NCBI RefSeq assembly: GCF_963663625.1
Contig: NZ_OY760438.1
Location: 1-64,000, forward strand
DNA: 64,000 bases
Origin: an uncultured Ilyobacter sp.
GTDB lineage: Bacteria; Fusobacteriota; Fusobacteriia; Fusobacteriales; Fusobacteriaceae
Direction: 5' to 3'
In this document: positions 8,699 to 17,285 of the stretch, in pieces
Layout: every line of letters begins with the position of its first letter
How positions within the stretch are numbered: the first letter of the stretch is position 1
The notes under the pieces: model-generated
Told to the model about the DNA's origin: nothing
What the model saw: only the letters and a program-made list of their open reading frames with translations
Database searches by the model: none
Position numbers and translations under genes: made by a program

Positions 8699-10360
8699 TT
8701 GAAAAATATTGTATCGGCTATAGATATTTTAGAAAAATGGACTACTCCCAAAGGGTCTAGAAAAGTACTAGTGACGCTTTTTATAATGTCAATTCAGATC
8801 ATAATTTATAAAGTCGTGTATATGACCGGGGGAGCAAAGTATTCCTATTCTCAGGCTATGTATATCCCACTCATATTAGGGTCTCTTTTTTTTGGTATAA
8901 TAGGAGGCTTCATTTTTGGGGTGAGCGGAGGGATTCTTTTAGGGCCTCTCATGCCTCTAGACACCATCACCATGGAGATGCAAAATATGATAAACTGGAA
9001 TTATAGATTAGGCTTCTTCATCTTGATAGGGCTCATAACTGGGGGCATCATGGAATTTTTGGTTTCCACTATAAAAAAGCTTAATAAACTAAGTTTTTAT
9101 AACCATTTTACAAGTCTTCCAAATGCTAGATATTTTGAGAATATGATAATCAAAGAGGATACTCCGGGATATTTTTTCATAATTGAGATGAACAACTATT
9201 CTCAAATTCTTTATAATTTAGGTTACGAGTTTAGCATGAAACTGATAAAACTCTTTTCAAAAGAGGTTTCAAACATTGTAAAAAGTTATGGAGAAACCCA
9301 AGTTTTTCATCTACAGGACAATAAATTTGGGGTTCTTATAAACAATTCAAACGAAAAGGAAATTTCAAAAAAATTTTTACAACTAGGACAGAGGTCGATA
9401 AAGGTTGACGGTATAGAGGTTCACCCCTATATTTTTATAGGGTCTGCCAGGTGTGAGAAAGATAGCTGCTGCCTTTTGAAAAAAGCTGAATATGCCAGGC
9501 TCTTTGCAAAAAAAAATCTGAGAGATTATCACATGTATCGACCCGAAATCTCTTCAAAAATCGACAGCAATTTCAAACTTTTTGAGGAGTTTCCACGGGC
9601 GATAAGCAACAAGGAGTTTTTTCTATGCTATCACCCGAAATTTGAGGTTTCTACCGGTATTGTAAAAGAAGCCGAAGTCCTTATAAGGTGGATGCATCCA
9701 AAGCGGGGTACTGTAGGTCCCAATGAATTTATTCCTCATCTTGAAACAACCACATTTATAACCAAAATCACAAAATGGGTTTTAAGGCAATCCTTAAAAT
9801 CTCTGAACATAATGGAAAAAGCAGGCATTGATATCAATCTCTCAATAAATATACCCCTAAAAATTTTAGAGGACCCTGAATTTATTAGTTATTTAAAAGA
9901 ATTTAGACAGTTGGGATATCCCCTAAAGAAAATAGAATTTGAAATATTAGAGCGGGACTGTGTGGAAGACTTTAAAAAAATATCAGAAATAATGAATTCC
10001 ATAAAAAAAATGGGAATTAAATTTTCTCTCGATGATTTCGGTACTGGATACTCAGCCCTTTCTTATGTAAAAAAGCTTCCTTTTGACAAAATAAAATTAG
10101 ATATGATGTTCATAAAAGACCTTGAACAGAGCAGGGAAAATATGGATATTGTAAGATCATCCATAGATATGGCTCATAATATGGGGATAGCCGTTGTGGC
10201 AGAGGGTGTCGAGTCTGAAGAAACTTTTCAGATATTAAAAAAACTGAAATGTGACTATGCCCAGGGATTTTACTTTAATCATCCTCTGAAGCAGGGAGAC
10301 TTCATAAAATGGTATCATAGCACTGAAAATACAAAATTTTTTCAAGAGATACCCTCTTAA
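8699..10360 (+). CDS. membrane-bound EAL-domain c-di-GMP phosphodiesterase with degenerate GGDEF domain
   Basis: This 553-residue protein has an N-terminal membrane region with about four helices (to about residue 125), a degenerate GGDEF domain (SLPNARYF start, DNKFGVL in place of the GGDEF motif, about 130-280) and an intact-looking EAL domain (about 290-545). EAL residues seen are EVLIRW, NLSINI, EFEILE, DDFGTGYS, KLD and EGVE, so c-di-GMP hydrolysis is expected while cyclase activity is not. The start is the TTG at 8699, because GGAGG lies 8 nt before it; an in-frame TTG at 8684 overlaps that ribosome site. It is monocistronic and ends at a strong terminator. Confidence 0.9.
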   Translation: MKNIVSAIDILEKWTTPKGSRKVLVTLFIMSIQIIIYKVVYMTGGAKYSYSQAMYIPLILGSLFFGIIGGFIFGVSGGILLGPLMPLDTITMEMQNMINWNYRLGFFILIGLITGGIMEFLVSTIKKLNKLSFYNHFTSLPNARYFENMIIKEDTPGYFFIIEMNNYSQILYNLGYEFSMKLIKLFSKEVSNIVKSYGETQVFHLQDNKFGVLINNSNEKEISKKFLQLGQRSIKVDGIEVHPYIFIGSARCEKDSCCLLKKAEYARLFAKKNLRDYHMYRPEISSKIDSNFKLFEEFPRAISNKEFFLCYHPKFEVSTGIVKEAEVLIRWMHPKRGTVGPNEFIPHLETTTFITKITKWVLRQSLKSLNIMEKAGIDINLSINIPLKILEDPEFISYLKEFRQLGYPLKKIEFEILERDCVEDFKKISEIMNSIKKMGIKFSLDDFGTGYSALSYVKKLPFDKIKLDMMFIKDLEQSRENMDIVRSSIDMAHNMGIAVVAEGVESEETFQILKKLKCDYAQGFYFNHPLKQGDFIKWYHSTENTKFFQEIPS

Positions 10361-10414
10361 AAATTAATTTAAATTTTAGGCATATACCCCATCAAAATAA
10401 TGAGCTATATAAAT

Positions 10415-10440
10415 AAAAAAGGGCCTTAAGGCCCTTTTTT
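10415..10440. terminator. bidirectional intrinsic terminator
   Basis: AAAAAAGGGCC-TTAA-GGCCCTTTTTT lies between convergent genes (EAL gene and HU) and has T-runs both ways. Confidence 0.92.
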
Positions 10441-10441
10441 A

Positions 10442-10717
10442 TTAGTTAACTTTATCGTTTAACTTTTTACCAGCTTTGAACTTAACTACTTTCTTAGCTT
10501 CGATCTTGATCTCTTCACCAGTTTTAGGATTTCTTCCAAGTCTGGCAGCTCTTTCAGCTACTTCAAATTTTCCCCATCCGATAAAGTTTACTTCATCTCC
10601 ATCGTTTAGTACATCTTCTACAGTTGTTAAAAAAGCATCTAACTTTCTTTCTGCATCTGCTTTAGATTCAAATTCACCTTTTTCAAAAAATAATTTAACA
10701 AACTCTTTTTTAGTCAT
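10442..10717 (-). CDS. hup: HU-family DNA-binding protein
   Basis: This 91-residue histone-like protein matches the length and blocks of the HU family: MTKKEFVKLF, the dimer core, VNFIGWGKFEVAERAARLGRNPKTGEEI with the flexible arm (GRNP tip) and KFKAGKKLNDKVN at the C-terminus. HU bends and compacts DNA and supports replication, recombination and transcription. An AGGAGGAAATCG site precedes the ATG, and a good sigma70-type promoter lies at 10775-10803. Confidence 0.95.
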   Translation of the reverse strand: MTKKEFVKLFFEKGEFESKADAERKLDAFLTTVEDVLNDGDEVNFIGWGKFEVAERAARLGRNPKTGEEIKIEAKKVVKFKAGKKLNDKVN

Positions 10718-10774
10718 TCGATTTCCTCCTGCTCTTTGTTTATCCCTTAAAAATCAAGGTTTTTTGCCTAATCC

Positions 10775-10803
10775 TTTATACCATAGAATTTTTATAATTT
10801 CAA
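10775..10803 (-). promoter_or_regulatory. sigma70-type promoter of hup
   Basis: On the minus strand TTGAAA is followed by a 17-bp spacer and TATAAA, 58 bp upstream of the HU start codon. Confidence 0.65.
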
Positions 10804-11051
10804 TGATTTTTTTAAAAAACCTTTAGTTTTTAAGGGTTTAGAGTGGTTTTTTATCTTCTTTCAACTATTTTTGTACATTGATACTAAAATTTAACACCAC
10901 CCCTTTAAATATAGGAGAATCTCAAAAGAGAGCCTATCCTAAGATTCTTTTAATCAAGTTACTGATCTTTATTTTCTGATTCCCACCATGATATATCTAA
11001 TTTCCGTTCGGACCGTTTATATCAGTTGGTCATTTGAAACTGTTTAAATGA

Positions 11052-12689
11052 CTACTTGCTCAATTGGGTATAGATACTGAAATTCTTGTATCCTCCTGAA
11101 AGATTATAGCAATTAAATCCCATATTAAGCATTATATTGTGGGCCGCATTACCCGAAACGCCCTTGTTACAGTGAACCACATATTTTTCAGTTTTCGGAA
11201 GGTTTTCTATCTTGCTTCTTAGTCTATCAAGAGGTATATTTACCGCTCCTGGTATATGCCCTGCACCGTATTGTTTGGACGATCTGACATCTATCACTAT
11301 GTACTCATCTCTTTTTCTTATGAGTTCTTCAGGAGTTATTATCTTGTTTCTTCCATTCAGTGCGTTGCTTAGTATCATCCCTGTATACATAACTGGGTCC
11401 TTCGTAGTAGAGAAAGGAGGTGCATAGGCCAGATCCAAATGAAACAGCTGATCCACAGTTGCCCCCATTGTCATAAGTGCAACAAAGACATCTATTCTTT
11501 TATCTACACCCCTCTGCCCTAATATCTGCACTCCCAGGATTTTAGAACTTTTCCTGTCAGCTACAGCCTTTATAAGCATCTCACTGCTCTCTTTGAAATA
11601 CTCTGTCTGATTAGGCTTTATGTTATGTATGATCTCTACGTCATACTTCATGTTCTTAGCCTGAGTTTCTGTCATCCCTGTCTGAGCCACAGCCATATCA
11701 AAAACCTTGAATATTCCTGTTCCAAGTATGCCCTTAAATCTAAGACTCCCTCCTGTAAGGACATCCCCACAGATTCTTCCCATTTTATTTGCAGTAGAAC
11801 CTAGGGGTACGTATAAAGGCGCCTCATTTATCAGTGACCAACCCATAGCGACATCCCCAACTGCATATATATCTTCTATACTTGTTTCTAGCTTTTGGTT
11901 TATTTTTATTGCTCCATTTTGATAGGTCTCCACCCCTATCTCTTTGGCTAACTTGGAGTTTGGCTTTACCCCAGTGCAGGATACTACAAAATCAGCTTCT
12001 ATACACTTCCCAGATTTTGTGATTACCCTCTCAGATATTATTTCAGATACTTCCTCACCTAGAAGAAACTCTACTTTTTTATCCTTAAGATACTCCTCTA
12101 GGTAGATTGATACATCTCTGTCCAGTTTCCCAGCGAGACTCTTTTCCCTCTCTATTAAAACAACTTTTATCCCTAAATTCATGAGATTTTCAAGAAGTTC
12201 TAAACCTATATATCCTCCACCGATTATTACAGCTTTCTTAGGTGAAGTTTTAGCTATGTAACCTACTATCTTGTCGGCACTCTCTACATTTCTCACAGTG
12301 AAGACGTTGTCATTGTCTATCCCTTTTATGTCAGGCTTCATAGGTTTCGCTCCCGTAGCAATGACCAACTTATCGTAAAAATCTTCAAATATCTCTCCAG
12401 TATGATAATCTCTTACCTCTATACTCTTTCTAGAAGGATCTATTCTCATTACCTCATGTCCTGTTTTTAGATCCATATCAAATCTTGTTTTGAACCAGCA
12501 CTCATCTCTAGGAGTGAGGTTAGATCTTTCTATATCATTTTGACCTATGTAATATGGAAGCCCACATGCAGAGTAGCTTATATCCCTATCCTTTTCATAT
12601 ATCACTATTTCACATTCTTCAGAATTTCTTCTAGCCTTTGCAGCTACGGAAGTTCCAGCAGCCACTGATCCTATTATAATAATTCTCAT
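11052..12689 (-). CDS. cdr: CoA-disulfide reductase fused to a rhodanese domain
   Basis: This 545-residue flavoprotein belongs to the pyridine nucleotide-disulfide reductase family with a single active-site Cys (SYSACGLPYYIG, Cys42), which marks CoA-disulfide/persulfide reductases. It has the FAD-binding IIIIGSVAAGTSVAAKARR at the N-terminus, an NAD(P)H site (AVIIGGGYIGLELLENL), IYAVGDVA, and a dimerisation domain. A C-terminal rhodanese domain (about 455-545) carries the active-site Cys507 in HCNKG. Such CoADR-rhodanese fusions reduce CoA disulfides, polysulfides or CoA persulfides with NAD(P)H and protect anaerobes against sulfur or oxygen stress. A GGAGGAATAAA site precedes the ATG. Confidence 0.92.
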   Translation of the reverse strand: MRIIIIGSVAAGTSVAAKARRNSEECEIVIYEKDRDISYSACGLPYYIGQNDIERSNLTPRDECWFKTRFDMDLKTGHEVMRIDPSRKSIEVRDYHTGEIFEDFYDKLVIATGAKPMKPDIKGIDNDNVFTVRNVESADKIVGYIAKTSPKKAVIIGGGYIGLELLENLMNLGIKVVLIEREKSLAGKLDRDVSIYLEEYLKDKKVEFLLGEEVSEIISERVITKSGKCIEADFVVSCTGVKPNSKLAKEIGVETYQNGAIKINQKLETSIEDIYAVGDVAMGWSLINEAPLYVPLGSTANKMGRICGDVLTGGSLRFKGILGTGIFKVFDMAVAQTGMTETQAKNMKYDVEIIHNIKPNQTEYFKESSEMLIKAVADRKSSKILGVQILGQRGVDKRIDVFVALMTMGATVDQLFHLDLAYAPPFSTTKDPVMYTGMILSNALNGRNKIITPEELIRKRDEYIVIDVRSSKQYGAGHIPGAVNIPLDRLRSKIENLPKTEKYVVHCNKGVSGNAAHNIMLNMGFNCYNLSGGYKNFSIYTQLSK

Positions 12690-13137
12690 TTTATTCCTCC
12701 AAAACTTTTTAATCTAATAAGTTGAAGCTAAAAACTGGTAAGATTCCTCTTAAAGTAATACCTATAAATTTATCTGGCAACGAATCCTAGTTAACTTCAA
12801 ACTTATTGTTTTTAACATAGTCTGCGATTATCCTCTTTTAAATATCTTCTAAGGTTATTTTATGGTGCACGTCAGTTTTCCTCTATAAAAGAGTTATTGC
12901 TTTTAATCGGTGTTTAACTGATAGTTTTCTACCCGCTTATTGACTTTATTGGGGTCAACTCAACACATATGACCTTCTATTCATATCCTACCACAAAAGT
13001 TTCACTAAAAAAAAGATAATTTATATAATTTGATGTACTTATAAAAATTACATTTTTTTATTTACTGAGGTATAATAGGTGAAAGTTGACTTTAAAAATT
13101 AATTTACAATCTAAGACAAAAGAAGAGGTGAACTTAC
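12690..13137. other. intergenic region, possibly decayed coding DNA
   Basis: No intact ORF is present in this 448-bp gap. On the minus strand, short open stretches separated by stops (for example DSLPDKFIGITLRG) look faintly protein-like, so a decayed gene is possible but unproven. The ribosome site of the next plus-strand gene (GAGGTG, 13125-13130) lies at the right end. Confidence 0.25.
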
Positions 13138-14250
13138 TTGAGAATGATAGAAACGAAACTGGATAAAATTGCAGAAATATGGAATGATTTTATTTTAAAT
13201 GAGAAATTTTTTCAACGAAAAATAAATTTTGATTCTGAGGTAGAAACGAACTATTTTGGAGATATACTTCATTATTTTTACGACTCTCTTATACTTATCA
13301 AGGAAAACATTCCAGAAGATGATAAAGACAATTTTTCAGCCTCTGTTTTTTATGCTATCGGCTTACTTCAGATTATCTTTATACAGCATGATCTTATGAG
13401 AGAGTTTTTTTACATATTTAATATAGAAAAGTCTGAAAAAAAAGAGTTTGAAAAGGAGATAAAAAGAATAAGAGATCTTAGAAACGAACTCATAGGACAT
13501 CCTATAAACAGAAATTCAAAAACTGGAGAACTTAGATCCACAGTATTTTGGGGGAATAGAATGAATAAAAATCAAATCCATTATCTCAAATACACAAGAA
13601 AAGACAATTTTAAAAAGGGGATACAAAAAGAGTTCTCAATAACACAGTTGATCGGCAATCAAGAGCTTATATTTAAAAAATACCTGAATCTGATTCTTCT
13701 GAATCTAAAGGAATGCCTTAGAGAATATCTTGATAATATCAGTCAAATTGAAGTCAACCTTAATGAAGATCACAATTTTTTTTATTTGATAGATAAAATA
13801 CAAAATAACTGCACCCTTCTCTGGAATAAACATGTAATTTTTGATAAAGACATTCTTTTAGAATGCCATACAAAAAAGGCCATTCATCCTAGATATGAAA
13901 ACACACTGAAAATTTTCAAAAACAAACTGAACTATAATATAATAAATTTAAGAAACAGAGTTTATGCAAAACTAGATGAAGAAAACAAAATTATTTCATT
14001 TCAAAATAAAGATGAAGAAAACTTTAAATACAGCGAAGAACTCACTCATTTTCTCATAAGACTTTTTGAAAAAAGACAGATTAAGGAAAGAATAAGATCA
14101 CTCAGAGACACTTTCTGTGACTTTCCTCACATATTAGAGGAATTAGAAAATATGGAGTCCAACACAGAAAACAACACAGAATATTACTCCTCATATTTTT
14201 ATTTGACAGGAGTTTTGCTGGAAAAATCCGTTTCTTATATTCATCTTTAA
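13138..14250 (+). CDS. protein of unknown function with a HEPN-like RNELIGH motif
   Basis: This 370-residue, mostly helical soluble protein has no family I can name. A central motif RDLRNELIGHP (about residue 118) resembles the R-x4-6-H signature of HEPN domains, which are often RNases or structural modules in stress and defence systems; the match is suggestive only. A TTG start at 13138 is chosen because GAGGTG lies 7 nt before it; an ATG at 13144 is the alternative. It is monocistronic, with low GC and many AAA/AAT codons even by local standards. It ends at a strong terminator. Confidence 0.7.
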   Translation: MRMIETKLDKIAEIWNDFILNEKFFQRKINFDSEVETNYFGDILHYFYDSLILIKENIPEDDKDNFSASVFYAIGLLQIIFIQHDLMREFFYIFNIEKSEKKEFEKEIKRIRDLRNELIGHPINRNSKTGELRSTVFWGNRMNKNQIHYLKYTRKDNFKKGIQKEFSITQLIGNQELIFKKYLNLILLNLKECLREYLDNISQIEVNLNEDHNFFYLIDKIQNNCTLLWNKHVIFDKDILLECHTKKAIHPRYENTLKIFKNKLNYNIINLRNRVYAKLDEENKIISFQNKDEENFKYSEELTHFLIRLFEKRQIKERIRSLRDTFCDFPHILEELENMESNTENNTEYYSSYFYLTGVLLEKSVSYIHL

Positions 14251-14265
14251 TAGCTTACTGAGACT

Positions 14266-14308
14266 AAAAAAGACCTCAGTTTATCTCATCCTGAGGTCTT
14301 TTTTTTTC
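14266..14308. terminator. bidirectional intrinsic terminator
   Basis: AAAAAAGACCTCAG pairs with CTGAGGTCTTTTTTTT around an 11-nt loop between convergent genes. Confidence 0.88.
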
Positions 14309-14322
14309 TCATAATTTGTTTG

Positions 14323-14556
14323 TTATTTTTTTATAAGTTCCTTTATCTCATCTACAGATAAGACTCTCCCTGTGGATACTACCTTGCCGTCTATCACAAC
14401 TGCAGGAGTAGACATTACACCGTAACCTATTATATCTTTGAAGTCCTCTACTTTTTCTATAGAGGCATCTACAGAAGCTCCGGCCAAAGCCTCCTTTACA
14501 TTGTTTGTAAGATCGTTGCATTTTTTACATCCTGTCCCCAAAATTTTAATATCCAT
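14323..14556 (-). CDS. thioredoxin-like small disulfide protein (redox-active disulfide protein 2 family)
   Basis: This 77-residue protein has a thioredoxin fold with the active-site GTGCKKCNDL (CxxC) near the N-terminus and the cis-Pro region VMSTPAVVIDGK. It is the short form typical of genes paired with YraQ/ArsP-type permeases. It starts 10 bp downstream of the permease stop, with GGAGG overlapping that end, and is the last gene of the arsR-permease-trx operon. Confidence 0.9.
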   Translation of the reverse strand: MDIKILGTGCKKCNDLTNNVKEALAGASVDASIEKVEDFKDIIGYGVMSTPAVVIDGKVVSTGRVLSVDEIKELIKK

Positions 14557-14565
14557 ATTTCCTCC

Positions 14566-15540
14566 TTATATAATTATATTGAAAAGATATCCTACACCTA
14601 TAATACTTACCCCTGTTATCCCTGCAAAAATACCTATAAGTTTGGGTTTAATAACTTTTCTGAGAAGTATCATCTCAGGAAGTGATAAGGCTGTGGTAGC
14701 CATCATAAAAGACATGGCTGTACCCATCCCAACGCCCTTGTTTATAAGGGCTTCTGCTATTGGTATAGTCCCCATTGCATTAGAATACAGTGGGATAGCT
14801 ATTACCGTAGATACAATCACCGAAAGTGGATTATCAGGACCTGCATATTTTGATAAAATCTCCTCTGGAGCCCATCCGTGAATCAAGGCCCCTATACCTA
14901 TCCCTACAAGTAGGTATTTCCATATCCTTGTAACTATCTCTTTCACGTTCTCCTTGGCAAAACTTATCCTCTCTTTTCGATTCATCTCTATTATTTCCTG
15001 GTTTCCCATTTTGATCTGATAGACATATTCCTCCACATACTTCTCCAATTTCAGGATATGTATGATGTAGCCTCCTAAGACACCTATTACTACGCCTGAG
15101 ATCACATACAAAAGCGCAATTTTAAACCCAAAGGTCCCTAAAAGAATCACAAGGGCGGCTTCATTTACTATCGGAGAGGTTATAAGGAAGGAAAAGGTTA
15201 CTCCTAGTGGAATACCTCCCTCTATAAATCCTATGAAAAGCGGTACACTAGAGCATGAACAAAAAGGGGTCACTATCCCAAATAGACTCGCAGCAATATG
15301 TGCCTTGAGGCCTCCAATTTTTTCTAAGGCGAGCTTGGTCTTTTCTACTGAAAAATAACTTCTTATATAAGATATCCCAAATATCATTATAGAAAGCAGT
15401 ATTATTATCTTGATACTGTCATAGATAAAGAAATGTATACTTCCACCCAGATGGGTTTCCATGGATATTTTAAAGATATTTTCCACAAGCATTCTCACCA
15501 GATCGCTAAGCCATCCAAAATTAAATATATAACCTAACAT
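14566..15540 (-). CDS. permease of the YraQ/ArsP (DUF318) family
   Basis: This 324-residue integral membrane protein has about eight to nine helices. The family hallmark TPFCSCSSVPLFIGF (Cys pair in a helix break) and ITSPIVNEAAL are present, together with a repeat-like second half (IPLYSNAMGTIPIAEALI). ArsP members export trivalent organoarsenicals, and other members have unknown substrates. The start at 15540 is preferred since AGGAG lies about 8 nt upstream; an in-frame TTG seven codons earlier overlaps that site. It sits between an ArsR-type regulator and a thioredoxin, a recurrent arrangement suggesting thiol/metalloid-linked transport. Confidence 0.88.
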   Translation of the reverse strand: MLGYIFNFGWLSDLVRMLVENIFKISMETHLGGSIHFFIYDSIKIIILLSIMIFGISYIRSYFSVEKTKLALEKIGGLKAHIAASLFGIVTPFCSCSSVPLFIGFIEGGIPLGVTFSFLITSPIVNEAALVILLGTFGFKIALLYVISGVVIGVLGGYIIHILKLEKYVEEYVYQIKMGNQEIIEMNRKERISFAKENVKEIVTRIWKYLLVGIGIGALIHGWAPEEILSKYAGPDNPLSVIVSTVIAIPLYSNAMGTIPIAEALINKGVGMGTAMSFMMATTALSLPEMILLRKVIKPKLIGIFAGITGVSIIGVGYLFNIII

Positions 15541-15573
15541 CTTATACCATCTCCTGTTCAAAATTTAATATTC

Positions 15574-15879
15574 TTATTTCATCCCTTCAGCCATATCAAG
15601 GATATCTTTTTTCACAAAAATTTCTACCAGTTTAATCACCTCTACTATTTCACCTCTTCTTATTTTGTAGTGTACATTAAGTCCCTTTTTTTCCGAAGAA
15701 AGAACTCCTGAATTTTTAAGTATCTTAAGATGCTGAGAGAGATTTGACTGGGAAAAATCTACTTCTTCCTGAAGCTGACACACACATTTTTCGCCCTCTA
15801 AAAGTTTTTTTACTATTGCAAACCTCACAGGATGCCCGAGAGCCTTAAACACCTTTATCTGAAAATCATCAATAACCAT
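15574..15879 (-). CDS. ArsR/SmtB-family metal- or thiol-responsive repressor
   Basis: This 101-residue winged-helix protein has KALGHPVRFAIVKKLLEGEKCVCQLQEEV followed by the recognition helix SQSNLSQHLKILKNSGVL and a wing ending in VHYKIRR. The CVC pair in helix 3 is the classic alpha3 metal/As(III) site of ArsR proteins. It is first in the operon with the permease and thioredoxin and is probably autoregulated through a near-perfect inverted repeat directly upstream (15894-15925). Confidence 0.9.
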   Translation of the reverse strand: MVIDDFQIKVFKALGHPVRFAIVKKLLEGEKCVCQLQEEVDFSQSNLSQHLKILKNSGVLSSEKKGLNVHYKIRRGEIVEVIKLVEIFVKKDILDMAEGMK

Positions 15880-15893
15880 TTACATTGCCCTCC

Positions 15894-15925
15894 ATAATTA
15901 TATAATTAATTTATAATATAATTAT
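15894..15925 (-). promoter_or_regulatory. probable operator of the arsR operon
   Basis: ATAATTATATAAT and ATAATATAATTAT form an inverted repeat (12 of 13 positions match) around a 6-bp centre, 15 bp before the arsR start. The position and dyad symmetry fit an ArsR-family operator overlapping the promoter. Confidence 0.6.
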
Positions 15926-16019
15926 ACGTGTCACATGTGTTGAAGTCAATTTTTTTTTTAGAAATCTAATTATAATTATTTCTTTTCCCAGTAAATTTTT
16001 ATTTTTCAGGGTAAATTTA

Positions 16020-16048
16020 AAGTGGGTTCTAAATTATAGAACCCACTT
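16020..16048 (-). terminator. terminator-like hairpin after hsp20
   Basis: AAGTGGGTTCTA pairs perfectly with TAGAACCCACTT around AATTA, 25 bp past the hsp20 stop codon. The T-tract is weak. Confidence 0.6.
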
Positions 16049-16072
16049 CCTGCAAAGAATATTTTTTATTTT

Positions 16073-16501
16073 TTAGTGGATCTCTATATCCACTACATCT
16101 TCCTTCCTGGCACTCTCTGATTTCGGCAGGTGGATGGTCAAAATCCCATCTTGGTGTTTACTGTATATCTTCTCAAGTTCTACATCAGGAGGCATGTTGA
16201 AACTACGGCTGAATGATTGGCACTGAAACTCTTTTCTGTGATAATTTTTATCTTTGTATTCATCCGATGTCTTTTGTTCATATGATATTGTGAGCATATC
16301 CTTATCCCTGCTCACCTTGATGTTTTCTTTCTCTATTCCAGGAACTGATACTTCAATTTGATATTTTTCGTCATCTTCAGATACATTTACCGGAGGAAGA
16401 GACCTTCTTCGGAAGATCTTGTCATTGAAAACATCATCCTCAAAAAAATCTTTAAAAACACTCGGATTAAAAAAATCATACTTTTTTATTAAATTTCCCA
16501 T
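16073..16501 (-). CDS. Hsp20/alpha-crystallin small heat shock protein
   Basis: This 142-residue chaperone has the alpha-crystallin domain: VNVSEDDEKYQIEVSVPGIEKENIKVSRDKDMLTI, the FSRSFNMPPDVE strand region and DGILTIHLPKSE at the end. Such proteins hold unfolding proteins in an ATP-independent way. GGAGGTAAACA precedes the ATG. No CIRCE or other clear heat-shock operator is seen upstream. Confidence 0.93.
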   Translation of the reverse strand: MGNLIKKYDFFNPSVFKDFFEDDVFNDKIFRRRSLPPVNVSEDDEKYQIEVSVPGIEKENIKVSRDKDMLTISYEQKTSDEYKDKNYHRKEFQCQSFSRSFNMPPDVELEKIYSKHQDGILTIHLPKSESARKEDVVDIEIH

Positions 16502-16670
16502 TGTTTACCTCCTTTCATATAAATAAAAACAGTAAAAAAAATAAATATTTTGAAATATAATATTTTGTTTTGAATAAATTAACACACGCAAATCTCTATT
16601 ATAATTTTCTATTTATTATTCATTTTTCCTTTATAATTTTAAAATTGTATATAGATTTTTTTAATCTTAA

Positions 16671-16961
16671 TTTGCCCAAAATTCAATTATTTACGCGGAC
16701 AGAGCCTATAATGACTATGTTCTTGAAGACGCGTTAAGTGATGTTGATATTTATCTTTCACCTATGAGGCATAAAAATTCAAAACGTTCTAAAAGTAAAA
16801 GTCAGGAATTTCTTGATCATATAAAAAGAAAACTAATTGAAACTGTTGGAAGTTCCATAAATAGATTAATATCAAAGTCTATTCATAGTGTTACTTCTAG
16901 GTGTTTTGAACTCAAAATTCTTTTATTTTTGATGGGTTATACATTTTTAAATATGAAGTAG
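16671..16961 (+). pseudogene. C-terminal remnant of an IS982-like DDE transposase
   Basis: An open frame with no start encodes a transposase C-terminus: IYADRAYNDYVLEDAL, then SPMRHKNSKRS, then RKLIETVGSSINRL and FELKILLFLMGYTF. The order (aspartate block, RK/N-rich turn, R-x3-E-T block) is that of IS982-family DDE enzymes. The N-terminal two thirds, including the first catalytic Asp, are absent, so the gene is dead. It ends at an inverted repeat at 16958-16991. Confidence 0.72.
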
Positions 16962-16996
16962 CAACTTGGGTTAATTAATCAAAGTTGCTACCTTTT
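16958..16996 (+). terminator. inverted repeat at the end of the transposase remnant
   Basis: GTAGCAACTT pairs with AAGTTGCTAC around a 14-nt AT-rich loop, followed by CTTTTT. It overlaps the transposase stop codon and may be both a terminator and part of the IS end. Confidence 0.55.
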
Positions 16997-17124
16997 TAAA
17001 TTTGTTGTAAAATGTTCTTAAAATATCAACTTTGAGAGAACATTACATGAAAACAACATTTATTAAATATTGGTGATAGTATAAATGTTTTAAATTTAAA
17101 ATTTTAATTTTTTAAAGGAATACA

Positions 17125-17165
17125 CTTTTTGAATATCAAGTAGCAATTTGGATTAATTGATATAA
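17125..17165 (+). repeat. second, diverged copy of the IS tail
   Basis: ATCAAGTAGCAATTTGGATT at about 17134 repeats the end of the transposase remnant (ATGAAGTAGCAACTTGGGTT at 16953) with a few changes. It indicates a second decayed IS end in this short gap. Confidence 0.5.
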
Positions 17166-17285
17166 CTAGAAACTTTGAGAGAGTTTATGGAGATGTTGAT
17201 AAAAACAGAAACTTTGATATTTAGAAGTCGAGTTGATTAAAATATATTTATAATGTGCAAGAGACGATTTTCTAGAGGTGAAAAT

